Shown: positions 49,154 to 58,689, counted from the first letter of the stretch. The stretch is 64,000 bases of DNA from Streptomyces sp. CNQ-509 (GCF_001011035.1 NZ_CP011492.1:2861501-2925500), one strand, 5' to 3'. A program made the numbers and translations. The notes: generated by a model from the letters alone, not told the origin.

Positions 49154-50001
49154 CCCCCCTCATAGCCGCGGCGGTCCTCGCGGCCGCCGTGATGCACGCC
49201 TCGTGGAACGCCATCGCCCACGGCTTCAAGGACCAGTTGGTCGTCTTCGCGCTGATCGGCGTGGGCGACGTGCTGATCGCGGGCACCGCGGTGATCTTCG
49301 TCCCGGTCCCGGACGCCGGCGCCTGGCCGTGGCTGCTGGCGTCGGTCGCGATCCACCTCGTGTACATGACGCTGCTCATGCAGTCGTTCCGGCTGGGGGA
49401 CTTCGGGCAGGTCTACCCGATAGCGCGCGGCACGGCCCCGCTGGTCGTCGCGGCGGTGGCGCATCTGTTCCTGGGCGAGCGGCTGGGGCTGTGGCAGACG
49501 GCGGGCGTCGCGGTGGCGTGCGCGGGTCTGAGCGGCATCGCCCTGTGGGGGCTGCGCGGGAAGGACACCCGCCCGCACTGGCCGGCCCTGGCGGCGGCGT
49601 TCGCGACGGGCCTGTCCATCGCGGCGTACACGATCGTCGACGGCGTCGGCGTGCGGGCTTCCGGCAGCGCGATGGGCTACACGGCGTGGCTGGTCCTGCT
49701 GATGGGCCCGTGGATCCCGCTGGCGGCGCTGGTGCTGCGCGGCACCAGGATGGTGCGCGAGCTGGCGCCGGTGGCGGCGCGCGGGCTGCTGGGCGGGGCG
49801 ATCTCCATCACGGCGTACGGGCTGGTTCTCTGGGCGCAGACGCGCGCCCCGCTGGCGCCGATAGCGGCGCTGCGGGAGTCGAGCATCGTGGTGGGAGCGG
49901 CGATCGGGGCGGTGTTCCTCAAGGAGCGGTTCGGCGGACCGCGGATCGTGGCGGCGTGCCTGATGGTGGCGGGGATCGCGCTGGTGCTGCTCCCGGCGTA
50001 G
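49150..50001 (+). CDS. EamA/DMT-family transporter
   Basis: This 283-residue protein has ten predicted membrane helices in two EamA repeats: AVMHASWNAIAHGF ... FRLGDFGQVYPIARGTAPLVVAAVAHLFLGERL, then IAAYTIVDGVGVRASG ... LAPIAALRESSIVVGAAIGAVFLKERFG. DMT carriers export metabolites and drugs; the substrate is unknown. GTG start overlaps the YbaK stop, so they are one operon. Confidence 0.9.
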   Translation: MTPLIAAAVLAAAVMHASWNAIAHGFKDQLVVFALIGVGDVLIAGTAVIFVPVPDAGAWPWLLASVAIHLVYMTLLMQSFRLGDFGQVYPIARGTAPLVVAAVAHLFLGERLGLWQTAGVAVACAGLSGIALWGLRGKDTRPHWPALAAAFATGLSIAAYTIVDGVGVRASGSAMGYTAWLVLLMGPWIPLAALVLRGTRMVRELAPVAARGLLGGAISITAYGLVLWAQTRAPLAPIAALRESSIVVGAAIGAVFLKERFGGPRIVAACLMVAGIALVLLPA

Positions 50002-50116
50002 CCGGAGTGTCCCGGGGGTGTGACGAGTACGCAACAGGGGTTATCCACAGGGGTTTTTTCCGCGGGCGTTCGCCTCCAGGATGGAATCTCCGCAACACCG
50101 GCAACGGGGGATGATC

Positions 50117-51334
50117 ATGGCAGTGCTCGAAGAAGGGACCAAACCGCAGTCCGGGCAGGCGTCGGACCGGCATGCGCCGCGGCGCCACCTGGGCGCGTAC
50201 CTGACGGCGGCGGTGCTCCTCACGGCCCTGGGCCGCTTGATCATCGTCTGGATCTCCTACGACTTCGACTATGTGAACACCGGGTTCGGGGACTTCCTCA
50301 AGGCGCTGTACGACCCGCGCGTCATTCTGGAACCCGAGCTGTTCGGCCCGTATGTGTGGGCGTTCACGGTGGCGTTGATGGTGACGGGGCTGGTCGCGGC
50401 GCTGAACCGGCGGGCGGGGCGGGGGGCCGCGCTGCTGTGCGGGTTCGTGATGTTCGCGACCGCCACGCGCGAGTTGATCGGTCTGGCGTCGAGCGACCGG
50501 TTCCGCCAGTGGTACATCGGGGGCAATGACCTGGAGGTCGCGATCATCGCGAGCTGGTCGATGGTCCTGCTCTTCTCGGTGACCGTCGTCGTGCTGATGC
50601 TCCGGGCGGCCGACCGCCCGGCCGCGGGCCGGGCGGGGGTGTCTGCGCAGGGGTCCCAGCTCTATGTGATCGCCGGGGGCCTGATGGTCGTCCTCGGTCT
50701 GGCGCTCGTCGGCTGGATCGTGCGCATGCTGACCCGGGAAGGAGTCGACAAGGGCTCGTACTTCAAGGGGCTGGTGGACGCCGGCGAGAATCCCTACCCG
50801 GTGCTCGCCGGCTCCGGGGACTTCTGGGCTGCGGTGTTCCCGGTGGCGCTGCTGGTGCTGGGCGTGCTGGCGCTCATACGGCGGCCGGTGGTGCGGGGCG
50901 CATCGATCACTCTTCTCGGCGTACTGCTCTACCTGTACGTGCGCCAGATGATCGGCATGACGATCACCGACTACCCGGACGACGTGGCGGACGGGAACCG
51001 GATCCCCTTCCCCGGCTGGGACGAGTACACCAAGGACACCGAAGGCTGGCTCAACCTCGCCACCTACGTCGGCGGCGCGCTGATAGCCGTCGTGGTGATC
51101 GCGATGATGCTGCGCGCGCCGGAGGCGGCGGCCGTGGCGGACGCGCCGCCGGCGGGAGGTGGTGACGAACCGCCGCAGCCGGTGGGTCAGCCCGCGCCGC
51201 AGGCGCCGCCGCAGCCGCGGGCCCGGTCGCCGTACGACGCGATGCCGCAGGCGCCGACGATAGCCGCGCCACCGCCCCCGGCGGCGCCGCCGCAGGCGCC
51301 ACCGCCGCCTGCCGCTCCGCCGCCCGCGGGCTGA
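50117..51334 (+). CDS. Polytopic membrane protein with Pro/Ala-rich tail
   Basis: This 405-residue protein has seven or eight membrane helices (about residues 25-345), among them VWAFTVALMVTGLVAAL, EVAIIASWSMVLLFSVTVVVLML and LYVIAGGLMVVLGLALVGWIV, then a disordered C-terminal stretch of about 60 Pro/Ala residues. I do not recognise a family. Of the ATGs at 50081, 50111 and 50117 I prefer the last, six bases after GGGGG. It stands alone between two operons. Confidence 0.75.
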   Translation: MAVLEEGTKPQSGQASDRHAPRRHLGAYLTAAVLLTALGRLIIVWISYDFDYVNTGFGDFLKALYDPRVILEPELFGPYVWAFTVALMVTGLVAALNRRAGRGAALLCGFVMFATATRELIGLASSDRFRQWYIGGNDLEVAIIASWSMVLLFSVTVVVLMLRAADRPAAGRAGVSAQGSQLYVIAGGLMVVLGLALVGWIVRMLTREGVDKGSYFKGLVDAGENPYPVLAGSGDFWAAVFPVALLVLGVLALIRRPVVRGASITLLGVLLYLYVRQMIGMTITDYPDDVADGNRIPFPGWDEYTKDTEGWLNLATYVGGALIAVVVIAMMLRAPEAAAVADAPPAGGGDEPPQPVGQPAPQAPPQPRARSPYDAMPQAPTIAAPPPPAAPPQAPPPPAAPPPAG

Positions 51335-51380
51335 CCGAACGGAGGGCCGACGGGACCGGGGCCGGCCGGGCGGGGGCGGG

Positions 51381-52133
51381 TCAGACCGGGCGTACGGTGT
51401 CGCCGAGGCGTACGGTGCCGGGGGTCAGGACGTCGGCGCCGATGCCGATGCACATCCCGCGGTCCGCGGTCAGCGTCTTCAGCACGCGGCGGTCCTCCGG
51501 CAGGTCGCGCTGCGCCATCGTGGTCATCACGCAGCGTTTCATGCGCTTGACGACCCGCAGCCGCACCTCGTCGCCCACGGCGATCTCCCGGCCCACCCAG
51601 TCCTCCTCGATCCAGGGTTCCCCGGTGTCCAGAAGGATGTTCTTGCGGAAGCGGCGGGCGTCGGCGGGTTCGGTGTCGCCGAGGATCCGGCCGAGCGCGT
51701 GCAGGGAGGCGGTGCCGATGAGCGTCACGCCGCAGTCGTCGTAGTGCGAGACGGCGTCCTCGCGGGCCAGCCGGACGTCCGCGCCGAGCAGTTCGGCGAG
51801 GTGGGCGTCGTCGCGCAGCACGGACCCTTCGGGGGTGACGACGTGCGGGCGGGCGGTGGCGGCGTCGTGGGCGGCGGCGTAGGAGGCGGAGAAGTGGAGC
51901 AGGCCCTCGGTGCGGCGGAAGCGGCGCGAGTTCTTGCCGCTGCCGAGCTTGCCGTCGCCGTAGGTGACGGCCCAGAGGCGGTCGCCGATCGTGCCGCGCT
52001 CGTCGATGACGAGTTCCGGCAGCCGTTCGCCGAGCATCGACTTGACCGGGAAGCGCCGGAGCATGGCGACGGTGGGGTCGGACGGTCCCGGGGAGGGCGG
52101 TGGAGCCGGTATGGCGGGCGGAAGTTCGGGCAT
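51381..52133 (-). CDS. MOSC-domain protein
   Basis: This 250-residue protein has an N-terminal MOSC_N beta-barrel (LRRFPVKSMLGERLPELVIDERGTIGDRLWAVT) and a C-terminal MOSC domain (RRFRKNILLDTGEPWIEEDWVGREIAVGDEVRLRVVKRMKRCVMTTMAQRDLPED), including the conserved Cys (RCVMTT) that binds sulfur or molybdenum cofactor. Such proteins transfer sulfur or reduce N-hydroxylated compounds. It starts 10 bp after nikO in the same direction and may belong to that transcript. Confidence 0.9.
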   Translation of the reverse strand: MPELPPAIPAPPPSPGPSDPTVAMLRRFPVKSMLGERLPELVIDERGTIGDRLWAVTYGDGKLGSGKNSRRFRRTEGLLHFSASYAAAHDAATARPHVVTPEGSVLRDDAHLAELLGADVRLAREDAVSHYDDCGVTLIGTASLHALGRILGDTEPADARRFRKNILLDTGEPWIEEDWVGREIAVGDEVRLRVVKRMKRCVMTTMAQRDLPEDRRVLKTLTADRGMCIGIGADVLTPGTVRLGDTVRPV

Positions 52134-52143
52134 GCTTCGGACC

Positions 52144-52890
52144 CTATGCCCGGCCGGGGTCGAAGCCGAAGGGTATTTCCAGGCGGTGCGCGGCCATCAG
52201 CTCTTCGTCGAGGAGGAGTTCCTTCGTCGCGCCGTCCGCGACGATCAGACCACCGCCGAGGACGACGGAGCGGGGGCACAGCTCCAGGGCGTAGGGGAGG
52301 TCGTGGGTGACCATGAGCACGGTGACATCGAGGGAGCGGACGATGTCGGCCAGTTCGCGGCGGGCGGCGGGGTCGAGGTTGGAGGACGGCTCGTCCAGTA
52401 CGAGCACCTCCGGCTCCATGGCCAGCACGGTCGCGACGGCGACCCGTCTGCGCTGGCCGAAGGAGAGGTGGTGCGGCGGCCGGTCCGCGTGGTCGGCCAT
52501 GCCGACCTGCTCAAGCGCGCGCCGTACGCACGCCTCCAGCTCCGGGCCGCGCATGCCTCCGGCCGCCGGCCCGAAGGCGACGTCATCGCGGACGGTGGGC
52601 ATGAACAACTGGTCGTCGGGATCCTGGAAGACGATGCCCACGCGGCGCCGGACCTCGGCGAAGTTGCGTTTCTCCACGGGCAGTCCCGCGACGCGGACGG
52701 TGCCGGCGCCGCCGCCGAGGATGCCGTTGAGGTGGAGGACGAGGGTGGTCTTTCCGGCGCCGTTCGGCCCGAGGACGGCGACACGCTCACCGCGTTCGAC
52801 GGTGAGGTCCACGCCGAAGAGGGCCTGGTGGCCGTCGGGGTACGCGTAGGCGAGGCCGGTGACTTCCAGCGAAGGGGGCAGCAGTGTCAT
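52144..52890 (-). CDS. nikO: Nickel/cobalt ECF transporter ATPase
   Basis: This 248-residue ATPase has Walker A VLGPNGAGKTTLVLHLNG, the Q-loop VGIVFQDPDDQLFMPTVRDDVAFGP, signature LSFGQRRRVAVATVLAM and Walker B VLVLDEPSSNLDP. QDPDDQLF and the HLNG segment are typical of CbiO/NikO ECF ATPases. The ATG at 52890 overlaps the nikQ stop (ATGA). It powers the NikMN-NikQ complex. Confidence 0.9.
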   Translation of the reverse strand: MTLLPPSLEVTGLAYAYPDGHQALFGVDLTVERGERVAVLGPNGAGKTTLVLHLNGILGGGAGTVRVAGLPVEKRNFAEVRRRVGIVFQDPDDQLFMPTVRDDVAFGPAAGGMRGPELEACVRRALEQVGMADHADRPPHHLSFGQRRRVAVATVLAMEPEVLVLDEPSSNLDPAARRELADIVRSLDVTVLMVTHDLPYALELCPRSVVLGGGLIVADGATKELLLDEELMAAHRLEIPFGFDPGRA

Positions 52891-53651
52891 AGGAGAATCC
52901 ATCCCAGCAGGCACACGGCGAGGGCGGCGAGGGGGAGCGCGGCGGCATACGACCACTGGCCCTGGGTGGCACGGACCTCGTCGACGACGGGCATGGTGCC
53001 GGCGTAGCCGCGGCTGACCATGGCGAGGTGGACGCGCTCGCCGCGCTCGTAGGAGCGGATGAACAGGGCCCCGGCGGTGCGGGCGAGCACGCCCCAGTGG
53101 CGTGGACCCCGGGCGGTGAAGCCACGGGCCTCGCGGGCGATGCGCATCCTGCGCATGTCGTCGGTGATCAGGTCGCCGTAGCGGACCATGAACGACGCGA
53201 TCTGCACCAGCAGAGGCGGCATGCGCAGCCGTTGCAGCCCGAGGAGCAGTGCGCGCAGTTCGGTGGTGGCCGCCAGCAGCACGGAGGTGGCGACGCCGAG
53301 GGTCCCCTTGACGAGGACGTTCCAGGCGCCCCAGAGGCCGGACTCGCTGAGGGAGAGTCCGAGGACTTCCGTGTGCGGGCCTTCGGCGACGAAAGGGAGG
53401 AGGACGGCGAAGGCGACGAAGGGCACCTCGACGACGAGCCGCCTGAGCACGAAGCCCGCGGGCACGTGCGCGGCGGCGGCGACGCCGGTGAGCAGCAGGG
53501 CGTACGCGCCGAATGCCCAGACGGCTTCGCGGGGCGTGGCGACGGTGATCAGGACGAAGGAGAAGGCGGCGACGACCTTCACGTGCGCGGGCAGCCGGTG
53601 CACGGGTGAGTCCCCGTGCCGGTACAGCTTGTGCGCATGCCCCGCCCCCAC
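52887..53651 (-). CDS. nikQ: Nickel/cobalt ECF transporter transmembrane protein
   Basis: This 254-residue ECF T-component has a typical N-terminus DSPVHRLPAHVKVVAAFSFVLITV, six membrane helices and the coupling motifs of CbiQ (RALLLGLQRLRMPPLLVQIASFMVRYGDLITDDMRRMRIAREARGF), where the Arg-rich A-motif helices touch the ATPase. It starts 3 bp after nikMN and overlaps nikO. Confidence 0.9.
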   Translation of the reverse strand: MGAGHAHKLYRHGDSPVHRLPAHVKVVAAFSFVLITVATPREAVWAFGAYALLLTGVAAAAHVPAGFVLRRLVVEVPFVAFAVLLPFVAEGPHTEVLGLSLSESGLWGAWNVLVKGTLGVATSVLLAATTELRALLLGLQRLRMPPLLVQIASFMVRYGDLITDDMRRMRIAREARGFTARGPRHWGVLARTAGALFIRSYERGERVHLAMVSRGYAGTMPVVDEVRATQGQWSYAAALPLAALAVCLLGWILL

Positions 53652-53654
53652 CGG

Positions 53655-54980
53655 TCAGCCCTCCGGTCGAGTGAAGGGCCGGCCGGGCGCCCCGCCGTCG
53701 TCCGGGACGGTGCCCGGATGCGGGTGGCCGGACAGACCGGCCTCCGGACGGGCGGAGGCGGTTGTTCCGGCGGCGGGGGATCCGGCGGCCGCACCGCCGG
53801 CGGGCACAGCCGCCGACGCCGTATCCGCGGGTCCCTCGCCCCCGCTCGCCTCCGCCCCTGCGGTTTCGCCGCGGGTGGTGCCGAACTCCGTGCCCCCGGC
53901 GGAGCCGCCCCTGCGACGGCGTACCACGACGAACACCCCGCTGCCGGCCGCCAGGGTCAGCGTGACGCCGATGACACCCGCCAGACCGCCGGAAAGCCGT
54001 GTGGGGGAGACGTCCTCGACGCCGTAGTCGGCGAGCGGGGAGTCGGACAGCGCGTGCTCCTTCTCCTCCTCGGCGATCCCCTTGTCGCCCGCCACCTTCT
54101 CCAGACCGTCGGGGTCGGAGGAGGCGTAGAAGCTGACGATCCCGGCGAGGACGAGAGACGCGGCCAGGCCCGCGGCCCAGACCCGCCGGGGGCTGCGGTG
54201 TACCGGCTCCGCGGCACCGGGCTCCCGAACCGGGCCCGCGGACTCCGGGACGGTACCGGCTGGCTTCGGGGGCGGGGCCGCTGCCCCGTCACCCGGCCTC
54301 GCCACGTCGGCCGTGCGCAGCTCCAGCCGGCGCCGCGGCCCCTGCGCGCCGTGGATCAGGTCCGGACGGACCGCCGCCACCGAGGCGACCGTCGCCGTGG
54401 TGATGGCCGCCTCGCCGAGGCCGATGAGGAGGTGGACGCCGACCATCGCCGTGGCGACCTTCGCCAGCGATACGTCCGCGGTGCCACCCAGCGCGTACAG
54501 CCCTGTGAACGCCAGCGCGGAGGCCGGCACCGACAGCGCCGCCGCCACGAACGTCGCCACCCCGAGCCCGCTCCGCCCCCGCGGCAGCACTCCGAGCAGT
54601 GCCCGGAAGACGGCGTATGACACGGCCACCGTCACCACGCCCATCAACGTGATGTTCACGCCCAGTGCCGTCAGCCCGCCGTCCGCGAAGAGCAGCCCCT
54701 GCATCAGCAGGACCACGGATATGCACAGCACCGCCGTCCAGGGCCCCACGAGTACCGCCGCAAGAGCGCCGCCGAGCAGGTGTCCGCTCGTGCCCGCCGC
54801 GACGGGGAAGTTGAGCATCTGCACGGCGAAGACGAACGCCGCGACGAGCCCTGCCAGCGGCGCCGTCCGCTCGGCCAGTTCGGACCGCGCGCCGCGCAGG
54901 CTGACGGCCACCGCACCCGCGGCGACCGCGCCGGCGGCGACCGAGACGGGCGCGTCGATGAATCCGTCGGGCACGTGCAT
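53655..54980 (-). CDS. nikM: Nickel ECF transporter substrate-binding protein, CbiM-CbiN fusion
   Basis: This 441-residue protein starts MHVPDGFIDAPVSVAAGAVA. The free N-terminal Met-His is the metal ligand of CbiM/NikM proteins, so ATG 54980 must be the start; GGAGGG lies upstream. Seven helices (to about residue 205) form the M part, including NFPVAAGTSGHLLGGALAAVLVGPW. After a Pro/Ala linker comes an N part with two helices and the SSDPDGLEKVAGDKGIAEE segment of CbiN. The C-terminal 60 residues are disordered. Nickel rather than cobalt is indicated by the perfect Nur box at 55057-55073. Confidence 0.9.
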   Translation of the reverse strand: MHVPDGFIDAPVSVAAGAVAAGAVAVSLRGARSELAERTAPLAGLVAAFVFAVQMLNFPVAAGTSGHLLGGALAAVLVGPWTAVLCISVVLLMQGLLFADGGLTALGVNITLMGVVTVAVSYAVFRALLGVLPRGRSGLGVATFVAAALSVPASALAFTGLYALGGTADVSLAKVATAMVGVHLLIGLGEAAITTATVASVAAVRPDLIHGAQGPRRRLELRTADVARPGDGAAAPPPKPAGTVPESAGPVREPGAAEPVHRSPRRVWAAGLAASLVLAGIVSFYASSDPDGLEKVAGDKGIAEEEKEHALSDSPLADYGVEDVSPTRLSGGLAGVIGVTLTLAAGSGVFVVVRRRRGGSAGGTEFGTTRGETAGAEASGGEGPADTASAAVPAGGAAAGSPAAGTTASARPEAGLSGHPHPGTVPDDGGAPGRPFTRPEG

Positions 54981-55056
54981 GGTGGCGTCCCTCCGTCGAC
55001 CGATATCCGGCTCGCCCATATGTATCGGCAGAGCGGCACGCGGTCATACAAATCAA

Positions 55057-55073
55057 TTGCAAAGAAATTGCAA
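55057..55073. promoter_or_regulatory. Nur box (nickel-responsive Fur-family operator)
   Basis: TTGCAA-AGAAA-TTGCAA fits exactly the tTGCaa-N5-ttGCAA consensus described for Nur in Streptomyces coelicolor. It lies 76 bp upstream of nikMN and 82 bp from the divergent tricorn gene. Nickel-loaded Nur should bind it and shut off nickel uptake. Confidence 0.85.
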
Positions 55074-55154
55074 CAGCGTTCGACTGGCGAGAGACCCGCC
55101 CTCCGCCGGCAGCCCGACTTGCCGTGTCCCCGTACACACCGAAACATAGAGTTT

Positions 55155-58100
55155 GTGACAGCCGGTTCCGACAGCACCGCCGCGCCCGGCCCCGGCCTGC
55201 CCTACCTGCGCTTTCCCCACCTCCACGGCGACCTCCTCTGCTTCGCCGCCGAGGACGACCTGTGGCTCGCCCCGCTGCCCGCCCCCGGCGCCAAGCCCGA
55301 GCGGGGCTGGCGGCTGACCGTCGACCGCACCCGCGTCGGGCACCCGCGGTTCTCGCCGGACGGGCGGTCCATCGCGTTCACCAGCTGGCACAGCCTCGAC
55401 GCCGAGATCCACGTCGTGTCCGCGGAGGGCGGCGTCGCCCGGCGGCTCACCTACTGGGGCAGCCCGGACACCCGGGTGTGCGGCTGGACGCCGCCGGGCA
55501 GCGGCGAGGACGGCGAGGCGCAGATCCTCGCGGTGTCCTCGCAGGGCCAGCCGCTGTCGTACCAGACCTGGTCCTATCTGGTGCCGACCGACGGCTCCCC
55601 CGGGCGCCGGCTGCCCTGGGGCCCGGTCGACGACATCGCCGTCGCGGAGCAGGCGGGACACCGCAAGACCCTGCTGCTCACCGGCCGCCCGCCGCACGAG
55701 CCCGCCGCCTGGAAGCGCTACCGCGGCGGCGCCACCGGCCGGATCTACCTGCACGGCCGGCGGCTGCTCGCCGACCTCGGCGGGCACGTGGAGTGCGTGA
55801 TGTTCGTCGGCCCGCCGCCGGCCGCGCGGATCGCCTTCCTCTCCGACCACGAGGGCGTGGGCAATCTCTACTCCTGCCTCCCCGACGGCACCGACCTGCG
55901 CCGGCACAGCGACCACGCCGAGTTCTACGCCAGGAACGCCGCCACCGACGGCTACCGGGTGATCTACCAGTGCGCCGGGGAACTGTGGCTCGCCGAGGAC
56001 TTCGGCCCCGCCGGCCAGCCGCGCCGCCTCGACGTGCGGCTGGGCAGCCCGCGGGCCGGGCGGCGGCCGTACCAGGTGGCCGCGCAGAACAACGTCCAGG
56101 GGCTGACCGTCGACACCACGGGCCGGGCCAGCGCCGTCGCGGTGCGCGGCGCGCTGTACTGGCTGACCCACCGCGACGGCCCGGCACGCACGATCACCGA
56201 GACCCCCGGCGTACGCATCAGGCTGCCGGAGATGCTGGGCGACACCAACCGCGTCGCGTACGTCACGGACGCCGCCGGCGAGGATGCCATCGAGATCGCC
56301 GACCTGCCCCGCACCGGCGCCGTGGGCGAGCCGCTGCGGCTGGCGGCGGGGAAGCTGGGCCGGGTGCTGGCGCTGGTGCCGTCGCCGGACGGGCGGCACA
56401 TCGCGCTCGCCTCGCACGACGGCCGCCTGCTGCTCGTCCGGGTGCCGGAGCGGGTGCACGTGGACGAGCGGATGTCGGCGGAGGTGGCGGAGGAGTTCGC
56501 CGAGGCGGTACGGGCGGCGGAGGAGCTGTCCCCGGCGGAGGCCGCGGGCGACTGCCAGCTCACCGAGCTGATCCGGTCGGTCAACGGGCCCGTACGCGAC
56601 CTGGCGTTCTCACCGGACTCCAAGTGGATCGCCTGGGCGCACCCGGGCATCGGCCGCTCGCTGCGGCAGATCAAGATCGCCCGGGTCGCGGACCGGACGA
56701 TCGTGGACGTCACGGACGGCAGGTTCGAGGACGAGGAGCCGGTGTTCACGCGCGACGGGCGCTATCTGGCGTTCCTGTCCTGGCGCGGCTTCGACCCGGT
56801 GTACGACGTGCACACCGGCGACCTGTCGTTCCCGCTGGGCTCACGCCCGTACCTCGTACCGCTGCATCCCGCGACGCCCTCGCCGTTCGCGCTCTCCGCC
56901 GAGGGCCGGCCAGCGGCCGGCGGGATGGACCCGGTCGGCCCGCCGGCGGCGGAGGCGGGCGCGAACACCGCGGTGCTGGTGGAGCCGGAAGGGCTGGAGA
57001 GCCGGGTGACGCCGATCCCGGTGCCGGCGTCGAAGTACTCCTCCCTCGTGCCGGTCGCGGGCGGCGGGCTGGTCTGGCTGCGCTGGCCGATCTCCGGGGC
57101 GCTCGGCGAGACGTTCGCCAACCCGGCGGACACCTCGGGCCGGCCGACGCTGGAGCACTTCGACATCTCCACCGCCCGGCTCACCGAACTGACGTCGCTG
57201 GTGACGGAGATCGCCGTGAGCGGCGACGGCAGCCGGCTGGTCGTCAACGACGGCGGCTCGCTGCGCGCGATCCCGGCGAACGGCCTGGCGGACGCGGACA
57301 CCACGGTCTACATCGATATGCGGCGCGTGCTGCACACCGCGGACCCGGTGGCCGAGTGGCACCAGGCGTACGACGAGGCCGGCCGGGTCATCCGGGCGTA
57401 CTTCTGGGAGCCGCGCATGTGCGGCGTCGACTGGGACGCGGTGCTGGCGCAGTACCGGCCGCTGCTGGACCGGGTGGCCTCCCCCGACGAGTTCGCCGAC
57501 CTGCTGCGCGAGGTGCTGGGCGAGCTGGGCACGTCGCACGCGTACGTCACGCCCGCACGCCGCAACGAGGGCCCGCCGCACTACCAGCGGCCCATCGGCT
57601 TCCTCGGCGTGAACTTCGTCCGCACCCGCGACGGCCGCGGCTGGGCGCTGGCCCGCATCCTGCCCGGCGACTCCTCGGACACCCGCGCCCGCTCCCCGCT
57701 GGCCGGCACCGGCATCCCGGACGGCTCGGTGCTCACGCACGTCGACGGCCGCGCGGTCGACCCGGTCACGGGCCCGTACCCGCTGCTGGAGGGGGCGGGG
57801 GGCACGTCGGTGGAGCTGACGTTCGCGATCGAGGGCGGCGGTGGGAGGCTGCGCCGGGTGGCGGTGGTGCCGCTGGTCGACGACCGGCCGCTGCGCTACC
57901 AGGACTGGGTGGCGGCGCGCCGCGCGGTGGTGCACGAGCTGAGCGGCGGGCGCTGCGGCTACCTGCACATCCCGGACATGATCGGCAGCGGCTGGGCGCA
58001 GTTCAACAGGGACGTGCGGATGGAGATGAACCGCGAGGCGCTGATCGTGGACGTACGGGGCAACGCGGGCGGGCACATCAGCGAGCTGGTGCTGGAGAAG

Positions 58101-58586
58101 CTGACCCGCACGATCATGGGCTGGGACCTCACGCGCAACGCGCAGCCGGTCTCCTACACCTCGACGGCACCCCGCGGGCCCATGGTGGCGCTGGCCGACG
58201 AGGCCACGTCGTCGGACGGCGACATGATCACGGCGGCGTTCAAGCTGCTCGGCCTCGGCCCGGTGGTGGGGCTGCGGACGTGGGGCGGCGTGGTCGGGAT
58301 GACGGGCCGGCACCGGCTGGGCGAGGGCACGGTGATCACGGTGCCGATGAACGCGGCCTGGTTCGACGAGTACGGCTGGGGCGTGGAGAACGCGGGCGTA
58401 CCGCCCGACGTGGTCGCCGAACGCACGCCGCTGGACTGGGCGGAGGGCCGGACCTCGGAGCTGAACGTCGCGGTGGCCACCGCGCTCGACCTGCTGCGCG
58501 AGCACCCGGCGGCGGTGCCGCCCGACTACACCGACGTGCCGGACCGCAGCCGGCCGCCGCTGCCGCCGCGCACGCGGCGGTCGTAG
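55155..58586 (+). CDS. Tricorn-type protease (S41 family)
   Basis: This 1,143-residue cytosolic protein has two beta-propellers (about residues 1-680; blades such as HPRFSPDGRSIAFTSW, RDLAFSPDSKWIAWAHP and EEPVFTRDGRYLAFLSWRGFDPVYDV), then a helical core, PDZ domain and S41 catalytic domain. Likely catalytic residues are H795 (GELGTSHAYV) and S1020 (DEATSSDGDMITAAF), with RGNAGGHISELV nearby. Tricorn proteases degrade peptides released by the proteasome. GTG 55155 follows CATAGA within 10 bases and has no ribosome site. It shares its upstream region with the Nur-controlled operon. Confidence 0.92.
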   Translation: MTAGSDSTAAPGPGLPYLRFPHLHGDLLCFAAEDDLWLAPLPAPGAKPERGWRLTVDRTRVGHPRFSPDGRSIAFTSWHSLDAEIHVVSAEGGVARRLTYWGSPDTRVCGWTPPGSGEDGEAQILAVSSQGQPLSYQTWSYLVPTDGSPGRRLPWGPVDDIAVAEQAGHRKTLLLTGRPPHEPAAWKRYRGGATGRIYLHGRRLLADLGGHVECVMFVGPPPAARIAFLSDHEGVGNLYSCLPDGTDLRRHSDHAEFYARNAATDGYRVIYQCAGELWLAEDFGPAGQPRRLDVRLGSPRAGRRPYQVAAQNNVQGLTVDTTGRASAVAVRGALYWLTHRDGPARTITETPGVRIRLPEMLGDTNRVAYVTDAAGEDAIEIADLPRTGAVGEPLRLAAGKLGRVLALVPSPDGRHIALASHDGRLLLVRVPERVHVDERMSAEVAEEFAEAVRAAEELSPAEAAGDCQLTELIRSVNGPVRDLAFSPDSKWIAWAHPGIGRSLRQIKIARVADRTIVDVTDGRFEDEEPVFTRDGRYLAFLSWRGFDPVYDVHTGDLSFPLGSRPYLVPLHPATPSPFALSAEGRPAAGGMDPVGPPAAEAGANTAVLVEPEGLESRVTPIPVPASKYSSLVPVAGGGLVWLRWPISGALGETFANPADTSGRPTLEHFDISTARLTELTSLVTEIAVSGDGSRLVVNDGGSLRAIPANGLADADTTVYIDMRRVLHTADPVAEWHQAYDEAGRVIRAYFWEPRMCGVDWDAVLAQYRPLLDRVASPDEFADLLREVLGELGTSHAYVTPARRNEGPPHYQRPIGFLGVNFVRTRDGRGWALARILPGDSSDTRARSPLAGTGIPDGSVLTHVDGRAVDPVTGPYPLLEGAGGTSVELTFAIEGGGGRLRRVAVVPLVDDRPLRYQDWVAARRAVVHELSGGRCGYLHIPDMIGSGWAQFNRDVRMEMNREALIVDVRGNAGGHISELVLEKLTRTIMGWDLTRNAQPVSYTSTAPRGPMVALADEATSSDGDMITAAFKLLGLGPVVGLRTWGGVVGMTGRHRLGEGTVITVPMNAAWFDEYGWGVENAGVPPDVVAERTPLDWAEGRTSELNVAVATALDLLREHPAAVPPDYTDVPDRSRPPLPPRTRRS

Positions 58587-58689
58587 AACACCCGGGAGGC
58601 GTAACGGCACTTGGTCCCGAAATGCGGCATTCGGCCGTCCATGTCAGCCTGAGGGAGGCCCGACCCCCCTCTCACTAGGAGTGACCAGA

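Noticed and set aside
54981..55154. Possible cobalamin riboswitch upstream of the metal transporter
   Set aside because: No B12-box-like sequence or room for the structure; the Nur box explains regulation.
55053..58610. Long minus-strand frames opposite the tricorn gene
   Set aside because: Arg/His/Val-rich antisense of the tricorn protease, without motifs.
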